DNA from: SHVO01 sp041905795
GTDB lineage: Bacteria > Pseudomonadota > Alphaproteobacteria > Rhodospirillales > Rhodospirillaceae
Direction: 5' to 3'
Assembly: GCA_041905795.1 (NCBI GenBank)
Contig: JAYRKL010000011.1
Coordinates: 60,515 to 124,514 of the forward strand
Length of the DNA: 64,000 nt
Shown here in pieces: positions 8,470 through 15,869 of the stretch. Each line of letters opens with the position of its first letter. Position 1 is the first letter of the stretch. Under the pieces are notes generated by a model. The model did no database searches, was not told where the DNA came from, and worked only from the letters and a program-made list of their open reading frames with translations. Both the position numbers and the translations under genes were made by a program.

Positions 8470-9567
8470 ATGAACCACCGCACCATCGCCCTGGCTTTCA
8501 CTTTTGCCGCCGTCTGCGCCGGCGCGGCGTTCGCCCAACAGACCCGCAAGGGTGGACTGGATGAGAACGGCCCCTACGACGTGCAGCTGAACTGGTTCAA
8601 GCCCGGCATGGAATGGGACCAGCCGGTGGCCGCTGTGGCGGTGGAGACGCCTGACCGCATCTTCATCGGCAACGCCGACCAGCATGTCACCCGCCCCAAC
8701 TCGCTGGTGATCGGCGCCGATGGCGTGACCCAGAAGGAACGCAGCAAGACCTCCGCCAAGCCCGAAGCCGAGAAGACCCACCTGCACCAGATCATGGTGC
8801 TCAACGGCGACGGCAAGGTGATCGCGGACTGGGCCCAGTGGAACGACCTGATCGTCACCGCCCACAGCCTTCACATCAGCCCTTACGATCCCCAGCGCCA
8901 TCTCTGGGTGGTCGACCGCGACGGCCAGCAGATCCTGAAGTTCACCAACGACGGCAAGAAACTTGTCTTGAAGCTGGGCGAGAAGAACGTGGCGGGGACC
9001 GATCAGGGCCACTTCAACCGGCCGGCGTCGCTGGTGTTCCTGCCCGACGGGTCGTTCTACGTGGCCGACGGCTACGTCAACGCGCGGGTGGTGAAGTTCG
9101 ACAAAAACGGGAAATTCCTGCTGGAATGGGGCACAAAAGGCTCCGGCCCCGGCCAGTTCAACCTGGTGCATTCCGTGGCGGTGGACGCGCAAAAACGCGT
9201 CTACGTCGCCGACCGCAGCAACAACCGCATCCAGGTGTTCGACGAGAACGGCAAGTTCCTCGACCAGTGGCCCGACATCCGCATGCCGTCGCGCGTGGTG
9301 GTGACCGAAGACCAGAGCGTGTGGGTCAGCTCTGCCGCCTACAGCCGCATCGCCAGGTTCGACACCAACGGCAAGCTCCTGACCTACTGGGGCACCTTCG
9401 GCGACGCGCCCGGTTCGGCGGACAATTTGCACGCCTTCGCCGTGGACGACGCCGGCAATTACTACGTCGCCGACACCTGGAACAACCGGGTCCAGAAATT
9501 CAGCCCGCGCGCCGACGCCGACAAGAGCCGGCTGATGGCGCGGGAATTCCGCTTCAAGACGCCTTAG
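8470..9567 (+). CDS. Secreted NHL-repeat beta-propeller protein (copy 1)
   Basis: A 365-aa exported protein. A Sec signal peptide (ALAFTFAAVCAGAAFA) ends near residue 23. The mature part contains repeated NHL blades of the form F-P-DGSFYVADGYVNARVVKFD, GPGQFNLVHSVAVD, RVYVADRSNNRIQVFD and NYYVADTWNNRVQKF, consistent with a six-bladed propeller like that of peptidyl-alpha-hydroxyglycine alpha-amidating lyase. The start ATG follows CCGGAGACACC; the open frame extends further upstream but lacks a ribosome-binding site. A clear paralogue lies at 45014-46111, sharing the mature N-terminus GGLD-x-x-GPY. It could be a binding scaffold or a lyase; activity is unassigned. Confidence 0.85.
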   Translation: MNHRTIALAFTFAAVCAGAAFAQQTRKGGLDENGPYDVQLNWFKPGMEWDQPVAAVAVETPDRIFIGNADQHVTRPNSLVIGADGVTQKERSKTSAKPEAEKTHLHQIMVLNGDGKVIADWAQWNDLIVTAHSLHISPYDPQRHLWVVDRDGQQILKFTNDGKKLVLKLGEKNVAGTDQGHFNRPASLVFLPDGSFYVADGYVNARVVKFDKNGKFLLEWGTKGSGPGQFNLVHSVAVDAQKRVYVADRSNNRIQVFDENGKFLDQWPDIRMPSRVVVTEDQSVWVSSAAYSRIARFDTNGKLLTYWGTFGDAPGSADNLHAFAVDDAGNYYVADTWNNRVQKFSPRADADKSRLMAREFRFKTP

Positions 9568-9596
9568 CCCAAAAGCGGCTTTAGCCCAAAGCGGCT
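9564..9596. repeat. Tandem 16/17-bp duplication across two convergent stop codons
   Basis: TTAGCCCAAAAGCGGCT (9564-9580) is followed directly by TTAGCCCAAAGCGGCT (9581-9596). The left copy contains the stop of the NHL gene; the right copy encodes the last residues and stop of the PrnB-like gene on the other strand. The copies differ by one A. Confidence 0.85.
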
Positions 9597-10753
9597 TTCA
9601 ACACCGCGATCTTGCCGGCCGCGGTTTCGAAGTCGCGGCCGGGGGCGGCTGTGCGCAGGTCGCGCAGCTTCTCCAGCGCCTTGATCAGCACCGGCAGCGG
9701 CGGGCCGCTGGCGGTGATCTGGGCCATGTGCTTCTGCTCCATGGCGCCGGTCATCTCGACGATAAAAGTGCTCACCAGGCGGTCGTGGTGCTGGGCCGCC
9801 GCGCGGCCGTGGGCGGCGCAGACATCCAGGAACACGCGGCCATTGCGCGTGAACCATTCCTTGCGCGCCGAGGCCGGAACCGCGTCGCAGAATTCGTCGA
9901 GCAGCGGCCTGCGGGTGAGGCAGCGGCGCAGGCGCTCCTGGTCATCGGGGATCATGTAGAGCATCTTGTCGACCAGGAGCTGCGAATAATACGGGTCGTT
10001 GCCGCGGCACAGACCAAGCAAAAGGTCGATCTCGTTGATGCCCGAGAAATCGCCGGCGTTGGCGCCGCGGTATTCGTTGCGCCCCACCCGGTAGGTCTTG
10101 AAGTACGGCCGCACGCTGTAGAAGAAGCGATCCTTGTCGAGCGTGTCGAACAGCACCTGGTTGTGCGCCAGCACATCGTTCAGCGCGTTCAGCGCGTCGA
10201 TCAGCAGGTAGTAGGACGCGGGGTTGGAGATCCCCAGCGCCGGGATGCGCGCCAGGGCATCGGCGCAGCGCTGGTAGCTCAGGATCGAGAATGTGTTGTA
10301 GTCGTTGAAGGTCTTCTCGTCCTTCAGGGTCGTGAAGCTCTTCGGCACGCCGTCCACCGCCTTGTTGTGGGTGTTGGTGTGGGCGGTGGCGAACCGCGGC
10401 ACCATGCCGATGGACGCGGCGATATGCATCCCCAGCGCCGACGCCTCGTCGAACGGCGAGCGGTGTTCCTTGACCGGGTTGGTCAACTCATGCCGGCGCA
10501 AGGCGGCGAAGTACAGGCCCAGGTCGCCCAGCGTGTCCAGGGCATGCTCGAAACCCTCGTTGGTGTTGCCTTCCGCCGTCAGCGGGCGGATCAGCGCGAG
10601 CCCTTCGGCGGCCAAGGTCTGCTTGCGGGCATCGCCCACGCCCTCGACATTGGCGCGATCGGCCTGCGCGAAATAAAGTTCCTCCAGTTCCGTGTTGATC
10701 TCGCGGAACGAGGAGCGGATCCAACGGTCGAAGGCTGAAGCGGCGGCGCTCAT
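9581..10753 (-). CDS. PrnB-like protein (DUF1864; IDO/TDO haem-enzyme superfamily)
   Basis: A 390-aa cytoplasmic protein that I recognise as related to PrnB, the haem enzyme of pyrrolnitrin biosynthesis that rearranges 7-chlorotryptophan. Matching blocks are NEGFEHALDTLGDLGLYFAA (PrnB: GFVEAAAAMRDIGFFLGS) and RPYFKTYRVG followed by EYRG (PrnB: RPFYEPIRVG, SYLG). A His-rich C-terminal helix (AAHGRAAAQHHDRLV) is a candidate for the axial haem ligand region, but I cannot align it securely. No halogenase or other prn gene is nearby, so pyrrolnitrin is not the product. Its ATG overlaps the stop of the upstream aminotransferase by four bases, so the two are translationally coupled. An oxygenase acting on tryptophan or an indole-type amino or keto acid is an inference. 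Confidence 0.7.
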   Translation of the reverse strand: MSAAASAFDRWIRSSFREINTELEELYFAQADRANVEGVGDARKQTLAAEGLALIRPLTAEGNTNEGFEHALDTLGDLGLYFAALRRHELTNPVKEHRSPFDEASALGMHIAASIGMVPRFATAHTNTHNKAVDGVPKSFTTLKDEKTFNDYNTFSILSYQRCADALARIPALGISNPASYYLLIDALNALNDVLAHNQVLFDTLDKDRFFYSVRPYFKTYRVGRNEYRGANAGDFSGINEIDLLLGLCRGNDPYYSQLLVDKMLYMIPDDQERLRRCLTRRPLLDEFCDAVPASARKEWFTRNGRVFLDVCAAHGRAAAQHHDRLVSTFIVEMTGAMEQKHMAQITASGPPLPVLIKALEKLRDLRTAAPGRDFETAAGKIAVLKAALG

Positions 10754-11931
10754 GTGCGGTCCTGTTGCTGGGCGAAATAACGCGCCATTCTGTCCATGGC
10801 CATCTCGATGCGCTCAAAGGGCTCCGCGCCGAAGCACACGCGCAAATGCCCCTCGCCGCCCGGCCCGTAGAAGGTTCCGGCCTCGGTCACCACGTGGCAT
10901 TGCTCGAGGATCTCGTCGGCCACCTGCTGGCTGGTCTTGCCGGTGGCGGAGATGTCCGGGAAGGCGTAGATCGAGCCCTCGGGCCGTTCGCAGGTGACGC
11001 CCGACATCTGGTTCATGCGGCTCACCACCAGTTCGCGGCAGCGCCTGTCCGCCGTCAGCATTTCCCCGATGCAGTCCTGGGGCCCTTCCAGCGCCGCCTG
11101 GGCGCCGTCCTGGATGAACACGTTGACATGGGAAACGTCATTCATGGTGATCTTCAGGATCGCCGGGATGAATTTCTCATGGGCCGCCACATAGCCGACG
11201 CGCCAGCCGTCCATCGCATATGCCTTGGTGAAGGCGAACATGCTGAACGTGCGCTCGAACATGCCGGGCAGCGAGGCGATGCTGATGTGCCGGTGATCGT
11301 CATAGACGATCTGCTCGTAGACCTCGTCCGACATGACCAGGAGATCGTGCTTGATGGCGAGTTCGGCGAGCGCCGTCAGTTCCGCGCGCGAGAACACGCG
11401 GCCGGTCGGGTTGGCGGGATTGACCAGGCAGATCATGCGCGTCTTCGGCGTGATGCGCGCCGCGATCGCCTGCGGATCGATGGCGAAACCCTTGGCCTTG
11501 TCGAGCGGCGCGATCACCACCTTGCCGCCGGCCATCTCGATCTTGTTGATATGCTGCGGATAATAGGGCTCCAGCAGGATCACCTCGTCGCCCAGGTCCA
11601 GCGCCGCCATCAGCACCGCGTAGGAGGCGTGGGTCAGGCCGTTGGTGACGATGACCTCGCTCTCCTTCACCGCAAGGCCGTTGTGGGCCTTGAGCCGGTT
11701 GACGATGGCGCGGCGCAGGCCCGCCTCGCCCGGGAATTCGCCGTAATGGACCTTGCCGGCCTGCAGCGCGGCGATGGCCGCGTCCTTGACATGCTGCGGG
11801 GTGTCGAAACCGGGACGGCCCACTTCGAGATGGATCACGTCCACGCCCGCCTGCATCAGCTTCGCCGCCTTGGCGTACATGCCGAAGCTTTTGGGCGAAC
11901 TGGCGGAAATACGCTGGGATGGCCACTTCAC
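10750..11931 (-). CDS. Class I/II PLP-dependent aminotransferase
   Basis: A 393-aa fold-type I aminotransferase. The PLP pocket is recognisable: VNPANPTGRVFS, SDEVYEQIVYD and the Schiff-base lysine in FTKAYAMDGWRVGY, with the C-terminal Arg in HLRVCFG for the substrate carboxylate. The start is GTG with GGAG eight bases upstream. The gene leads an operon with the PrnB-like gene (ATGA overlap). An aromatic substrate such as tryptophan fits the partner and the neighbouring indolepyruvate oxidoreductase genes, but the fold also covers aspartate and branched-chain enzymes, so specificity is not shown. Confidence 0.88.
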   Translation of the reverse strand: MKWPSQRISASSPKSFGMYAKAAKLMQAGVDVIHLEVGRPGFDTPQHVKDAAIAALQAGKVHYGEFPGEAGLRRAIVNRLKAHNGLAVKESEVIVTNGLTHASYAVLMAALDLGDEVILLEPYYPQHINKIEMAGGKVVIAPLDKAKGFAIDPQAIAARITPKTRMICLVNPANPTGRVFSRAELTALAELAIKHDLLVMSDEVYEQIVYDDHRHISIASLPGMFERTFSMFAFTKAYAMDGWRVGYVAAHEKFIPAILKITMNDVSHVNVFIQDGAQAALEGPQDCIGEMLTADRRCRELVVSRMNQMSGVTCERPEGSIYAFPDISATGKTSQQVADEILEQCHVVTEAGTFYGPGGEGHLRVCFGAEPFERIEMAMDRMARYFAQQQDRT

Positions 11932-11980
11932 GGGATGATCGCTCCATCGGAGACGCGCCGGGGGTTTCCGGCTGCGCGTC

Positions 11981-12003
11981 GATTTATTTTATACATATAA
12001 TAT
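11981..12003. promoter_or_regulatory. AT-rich promoter/operator candidate of the aminotransferase operon
   Basis: A sharply AT-rich stretch in otherwise GC-rich DNA lies about 50 bp upstream of the aminotransferase start. It contains TTTATACATA (11988-11997), the same 10-mer found upstream of ridA at 21431. It probably serves as a -10 region and possibly as a shared operator half. Confidence 0.45.
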
Positions 12004-12039
12004 CTTTATCGCCGACGCCGGCCCGCGGCGCAAGTCCGC

Positions 12040-13131
12040 TTATCGCCCGGCGTGGTGGGGGCTGTTTTTCTGGCCGGATCCGTCTTCCGCCGTCTGGCGC
12101 GCCGGGTGCTGGGTGAACACCTGGGTGAAGCGCACCGCCAGCGCCGCGGAGATCGCCGTGTTCTTCCCGGTCTTGGGGTCGGGATAACCGTCGGCCAAGC
12201 GCAAAAGTGCGCGGTAGAGCGAGCCCGCGGATTCCTGGCCGTAGCTCTGGTGATGGGTGGCGATGCTTTCGTTGCGCTGCATCTGCCAGCTGTCGATGTC
12301 GACATAGCCGCCCATGTAGCCCTCGGCGCCGTCGGGCGTGACGCGCAGCTGGAAGCGCAGGCCCCTGAACAGCTGGGTCGAGACGTTCTGCAGCGCCATA
12401 TACGGCATTTCATAGTCGGCGCCGTCGGTGGTGAGCACGCCGTCCTTGATGCGTCCCTTGAAGGTCTGGATGAACGGCTTGCCGAAGCGCATGTCGATCT
12501 TCTGGGTGCCGCCCGGCATGAAGCCGTTGCCGGTGGCGTCCGGCAGCAGCGCGTTGAGGCCGCGATAGGTGGTGACCGTCACGTCGTCGTCGTTCGCCAG
12601 GCTGTCGACGTCGGTCAGCTCGATCACCACGCGGTTGAACTTGTCCTGGCGCCACTTGACGATCATCAGCGCCGCCACGTCGCGGTAGCTGCCGATGCAG
12701 CCGATGGCGCGGTAGAACTGGTTGTCGATGCCCGTTTCCTTGCCGTCCGGGCTGGTGAAATCGTTGGGGCCGACCTTGCCGTCGAGGTTGATGCCGAGGC
12801 CGGTCTTGCCCGCGACCTCCTTGAACGGGAACGGGTCGGGCGCCGTGCCCGGGAACCAGATGTCGGCCTCGCGCGCGAGCTGCGTGCCGACCACGGTGCG
12901 CGGAGCGCCTTCGGGGAACTGCACCTTGAACTGTTCGCGCGGCCCGTCGTTCATGCCGTTCGGGCATTCGGTTTTGGCGCCCGGCGTCTTGAACATCGCC
13001 CATTCCTCGGTGGTCATGGCGTAGGCGATGGAGCGGTTGCGCAAAGCGCTCGAGCCCTCTTCCACCGCCGCGGCGGGGAAAGCGGCGGCCATCGCGGCCG
13101 CGACACTCAGCATCGATAGTGTGTGTCTCAT
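12040..13131 (-). CDS. Secreted protein of unknown function (module protein, copy 1)
   Basis: I do not recognise the family. The 363-aa product has a Sec signal peptide (MLSVAAAMAAAFPAAA, cleavage near residue 22) and a periplasmic or extracellular mature part. Distinctive motifs are NGMNDGPREQFK, TQLAREADIWFPGTAPDP, GINLDGKVGPNDFTSP, VIELTDVDSLANDDDVTV-TTYRG and DGVLTTDGADY. These recur almost in order in the protein at 47213-48307, so the two are paralogues. The acidic stretch and GPNDF motif suggest possible Ca2+ binding; this is a guess. It is the last gene of the operon starting at 17561, 12 bp after the PF03640 protein, and its paralogue also follows a PF03640 protein, so the pair is a conserved unit. 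Confidence 0.8.
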   Translation of the reverse strand: MRHTLSMLSVAAAMAAAFPAAAVEEGSSALRNRSIAYAMTTEEWAMFKTPGAKTECPNGMNDGPREQFKVQFPEGAPRTVVGTQLAREADIWFPGTAPDPFPFKEVAGKTGLGINLDGKVGPNDFTSPDGKETGIDNQFYRAIGCIGSYRDVAALMIVKWRQDKFNRVVIELTDVDSLANDDDVTVTTYRGLNALLPDATGNGFMPGGTQKIDMRFGKPFIQTFKGRIKDGVLTTDGADYEMPYMALQNVSTQLFRGLRFQLRVTPDGAEGYMGGYVDIDSWQMQRNESIATHHQSYGQESAGSLYRALLRLADGYPDPKTGKNTAISAALAVRFTQVFTQHPARQTAEDGSGQKNSPHHAGR

Positions 13132-13143
13132 GGCGCCTCTCCT

Positions 13144-14496
13144 TTAACCCGCGTTGCCGCGGAAGTCGTCACGCAGCCAGAACGCCTTGAAGCCGTTGCG
13201 GATGCCGTTGAACTCGCCCCAGCCGTCGGCGTTGACCTGGCCCGGTTTGGTGTCCTTGAAGAAGGTGAACACCGGCCGCCCGCGGAACGCCCACACATGC
13301 AACGCGCCCGCCTGACCGGCGGCGGCGTAGCCGCCGGTTCTGGGATCGATGTCGATGGTGGTCCAGGCGCGGCTGTCGCTCTTGGCGCCCTTGTCGGCGA
13401 TCACATACGGAAAAGTCGCGAGGCAGCGGGCGGGATCGCCGCCGCCGCACACCGCCAGGCGGTAAGCCTGGGGCGCGCCGGGATGATCGCAGGCCAGCTG
13501 GTCCATGGCGTCGTCGCCGCAGTTATAGATGTAGACCGTATGCCCCTTGGCGTCGGCCACGACCTCGCCGGCGATGGCGTCCTGGATGCTGAAGCCCCTG
13601 GGCAGCGCCGGGTTATGCTGGGTGTAGACATTGTGCCAGCCCGGCACGTCGGAGCCTTCCAGGCTGCGGACGCGGTCCTCGCCGACACGGGTATACAAGG
13701 GCTTCTTGCGATAAGCCCACTGCATCACGCCCGGCAGGCGTTCGACCTTGCTCCATTCGCCGCGCGCGACCGCGGTTTCCGCCGCCAGCACCGGCTCCCA
13801 TTCACGCAGGCATTCTCCGCTGCAGTTGGACTTGGCCGCGGTGTCCCTGTCGTAGGCGTAGACCGAGAAACCCTTGGCGGTGGCGAGCAGGCGGCCATAG
13901 GCCGTGGGGAACACGCCGAACTGCGCCGGAATGCTGGGTTTCGGGCCCACCGGCTCGCGGTAGGCCGGAGAATCCCCGCCGGTGCGGCGCTTGCTGCCGC
14001 CGCGGGTGTCGCCCGCAACTTCGTCCAGCACCGAGGTATAAAGCGCGTAGCCGTCATAGGCCCATTGTTTGGCACCGCCCTTGCGCTCGACCACCGTGAA
14101 CTTGCCGACGTCCTTGGCGCCGGCGTCGGCCAGGAGCGGCGGCCATACGTCGATGCACGACGGCCGGGTCGCCGCGTCCGGAAGCGTGAGGCCGGGAGGA
14201 TACGGGCTCATGAGGCCGGCGGTTTCCGTATAGCGCGTGTCGTCGCAGGCGGGCCGGCCCTTCTGCTCGCCGGTATCGCCGTTGCGCAGGTTCTTGCGCG
14301 GCCAGGCGTAGAGCGTCTTGCCCCTGGCGTCGGCGAACACCGGGCCTTCCAGTTCCGTGGCCACCACCTGGATGCCCGCGGGCATCGGCTCGCGTTCATA
14401 GTCCTCGCGGTCGGCCGCGAAGGCCGGCATCGCCCCCGAGAAAATCAAAGGCGACGCCAGCCCCAGGATCACACACGCATGCCGCACCAACCGCAT
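13144..14496 (-). CDS. Secreted PF03640-repeat protein (module protein, copy 1)
   Basis: A 450-aa exported protein. The signal peptide (ILGLASPLIFSGAMPAFA) is followed by three repeats of the PF03640 'secreted repeat of unknown function' type: a VFADARGKTLYAW strand, a Cys-rich loop, then WPPLLA and a QWAYDGYALYTS hairpin. Third-repeat blocks include VVADAKGHTVYIYNCGDD. Even-numbered cysteines suggest disulfides. The start ATG 14496 follows AAGGAAC; the longer open frame runs into the preceding gene and is not used. The operon neighbours are a DUF1552 protein upstream and the unrecognised secreted protein downstream. A closely similar protein occurs at 48321-49694. The biochemical role of PF03640 is unknown. 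Confidence 0.85.
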   Translation of the reverse strand: MRLVRHACVILGLASPLIFSGAMPAFAADREDYEREPMPAGIQVVATELEGPVFADARGKTLYAWPRKNLRNGDTGEQKGRPACDDTRYTETAGLMSPYPPGLTLPDAATRPSCIDVWPPLLADAGAKDVGKFTVVERKGGAKQWAYDGYALYTSVLDEVAGDTRGGSKRRTGGDSPAYREPVGPKPSIPAQFGVFPTAYGRLLATAKGFSVYAYDRDTAAKSNCSGECLREWEPVLAAETAVARGEWSKVERLPGVMQWAYRKKPLYTRVGEDRVRSLEGSDVPGWHNVYTQHNPALPRGFSIQDAIAGEVVADAKGHTVYIYNCGDDAMDQLACDHPGAPQAYRLAVCGGGDPARCLATFPYVIADKGAKSDSRAWTTIDIDPRTGGYAAAGQAGALHVWAFRGRPVFTFFKDTKPGQVNADGWGEFNGIRNGFKAFWLRDDFRGNAG

Positions 14497-14512
14497 CGCA
14501 GGTTCCTTCAGC

Positions 14513-15847
14513 CTAGGCGAGAATTTCGCCGAATTCCTTGGACGTGGCGTTGGCAAGCTGCCCCCACGACGGGATATCGAGGCCCATGACGCGCTGGACC
14601 GTGTAGCCGAGGCGCGCCACCGTGGTGGCGCCGCCGTCGATATGCAGCCCGGTCTTGATCTTGCCGCCGGCCCGGCCGGCCGTGAACGCGGCCATGCCGT
14701 CGAGCGAATGGATGCGCGCATAGCCATGGTCGGAGACGGCGTAGATCAGCGTGTTATCGAGCAGCGAGCCGTCGCCTTCCTTCATCTTGGCGAAGGCTTC
14801 CACGTAATACGCCCAGGCCTCCATGGACCGGCGCGTGAACCACGAGCAGTTCTCCTGGTAGCCCAGGGTCTCGTCGATGCGCTCCTCGTGGGTGGTGGTG
14901 TGGTGCGGCTTCTCGTAGCCGGCCTTGGTGGTGTTGGCCGAAGCGCTCGAGTAGTTCATGTTGAAGACGCGGGTCTGGTCGCAGGCGATGGCCATGACCA
15001 TCAGGTCGGTCATCATCTTGTGGCGCGCCGCCACCACCATGGCCTCGCCGCCGGCCTTGCCGTCGTCCTTCAGCGCCGCCGGCGCCTTGCAGGCCGCCAG
15101 GGGCTCCGGCTTGGTGAGCTGCTGGTCGAACTGGCGCTCCAGGTGGCGCAGGCCGGTGAGGTACTGGTCGAGGCGCGCCTTGTCGGCGGCGCCGACTTGG
15201 CCTTCCATTTTCTTGATCTCGCCCAGCACTCCGCTGATCACGCTCTTGCGCACCATGACTTTCGGGCTCGGCGTGAACGACGGCGCGTTGGGGTCCTGGA
15301 AGTCCGGCCCGAACAGCCGCGTGTAGAAATTGAGCGGCGAGAACTCGGGCGTGGTGGGCGCGATGGCGCTCTCATAGGATACGGTCGAGCGCACATCGCC
15401 GGTCGCGGTCGCGGTCAGGGTCTTGAAGCGCGTCGCGCGGCCGATCTGGTTGGAGACGGTGGTGTCGATGGTCTCGCCCGGCTTGTCGTTGCCGCTCTTG
15501 GGCACGATGCCGGTCATGCCGGCGACCCAGCCCGAATAGTGGCACAGGTTGGGCTCGGTGGCGCGCAGCACCGAAAGATTGGTGATCAGGTTGACGTGGC
15601 CGCTGATGTTCTTCCACGACTGGATCTCTTCCGGCAGGTCGTAGCCGGCGCCGTATTTCTTCGGCACGAAAATACTCTTGGTGATGCCGAGGCCCCAGAA
15701 CCAGGTGCCGAAGCGCACCGGCATGGCCTTGCCGTCGGCCATGGCGTTGCCGTTGCCGTTCAGGAAACAATCCAGCAGCGGCAGTACGACCGTGACCGCA
15801 CCGCCATTGAGCATTCCGCGAAGCACGCGACGACGGTTGAGTGCCAT
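14513..15847 (-). CDS. DUF1552 family secreted protein
   Basis: A 444-aa protein matching the DUF1552 (PF07586) pattern. It has an N-terminal Arg-rich twin-arginine-like leader (NRRRVLRGMLNGGAVTVVLP), then FGTWFWGLGI, NLITNLSV, GWVAGMTGIVP and IDTTVSNQIG, and a C-terminal YAVSDHGYARIHSLDGMAAF segment. The family is usually encoded next to DUF1592-type c-cytochrome-like proteins in Planctomycetes, Acidobacteria and some Proteobacteria, as here: the PSCyt3/DUF1592 lipoprotein ends 22 bp upstream. The fold is alkaline-phosphatase-like in some predictions; no activity is established. The leader suggests export as a folded protein. Confidence 0.85.
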   Translation of the reverse strand: MALNRRRVLRGMLNGGAVTVVLPLLDCFLNGNGNAMADGKAMPVRFGTWFWGLGITKSIFVPKKYGAGYDLPEEIQSWKNISGHVNLITNLSVLRATEPNLCHYSGWVAGMTGIVPKSGNDKPGETIDTTVSNQIGRATRFKTLTATATGDVRSTVSYESAIAPTTPEFSPLNFYTRLFGPDFQDPNAPSFTPSPKVMVRKSVISGVLGEIKKMEGQVGAADKARLDQYLTGLRHLERQFDQQLTKPEPLAACKAPAALKDDGKAGGEAMVVAARHKMMTDLMVMAIACDQTRVFNMNYSSASANTTKAGYEKPHHTTTHEERIDETLGYQENCSWFTRRSMEAWAYYVEAFAKMKEGDGSLLDNTLIYAVSDHGYARIHSLDGMAAFTAGRAGGKIKTGLHIDGGATTVARLGYTVQRVMGLDIPSWGQLANATSKEFGEILA

Positions 15848-15869
15848 GTCTTCGTCTCCTCTGCCCGGC

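Noticed and set aside
9581..11931. Pyrrolnitrin biosynthesis cluster
   Set aside because: Only a PrnB-like gene is present; the flavin halogenases PrnA/PrnC and oxygenase PrnD are absent.
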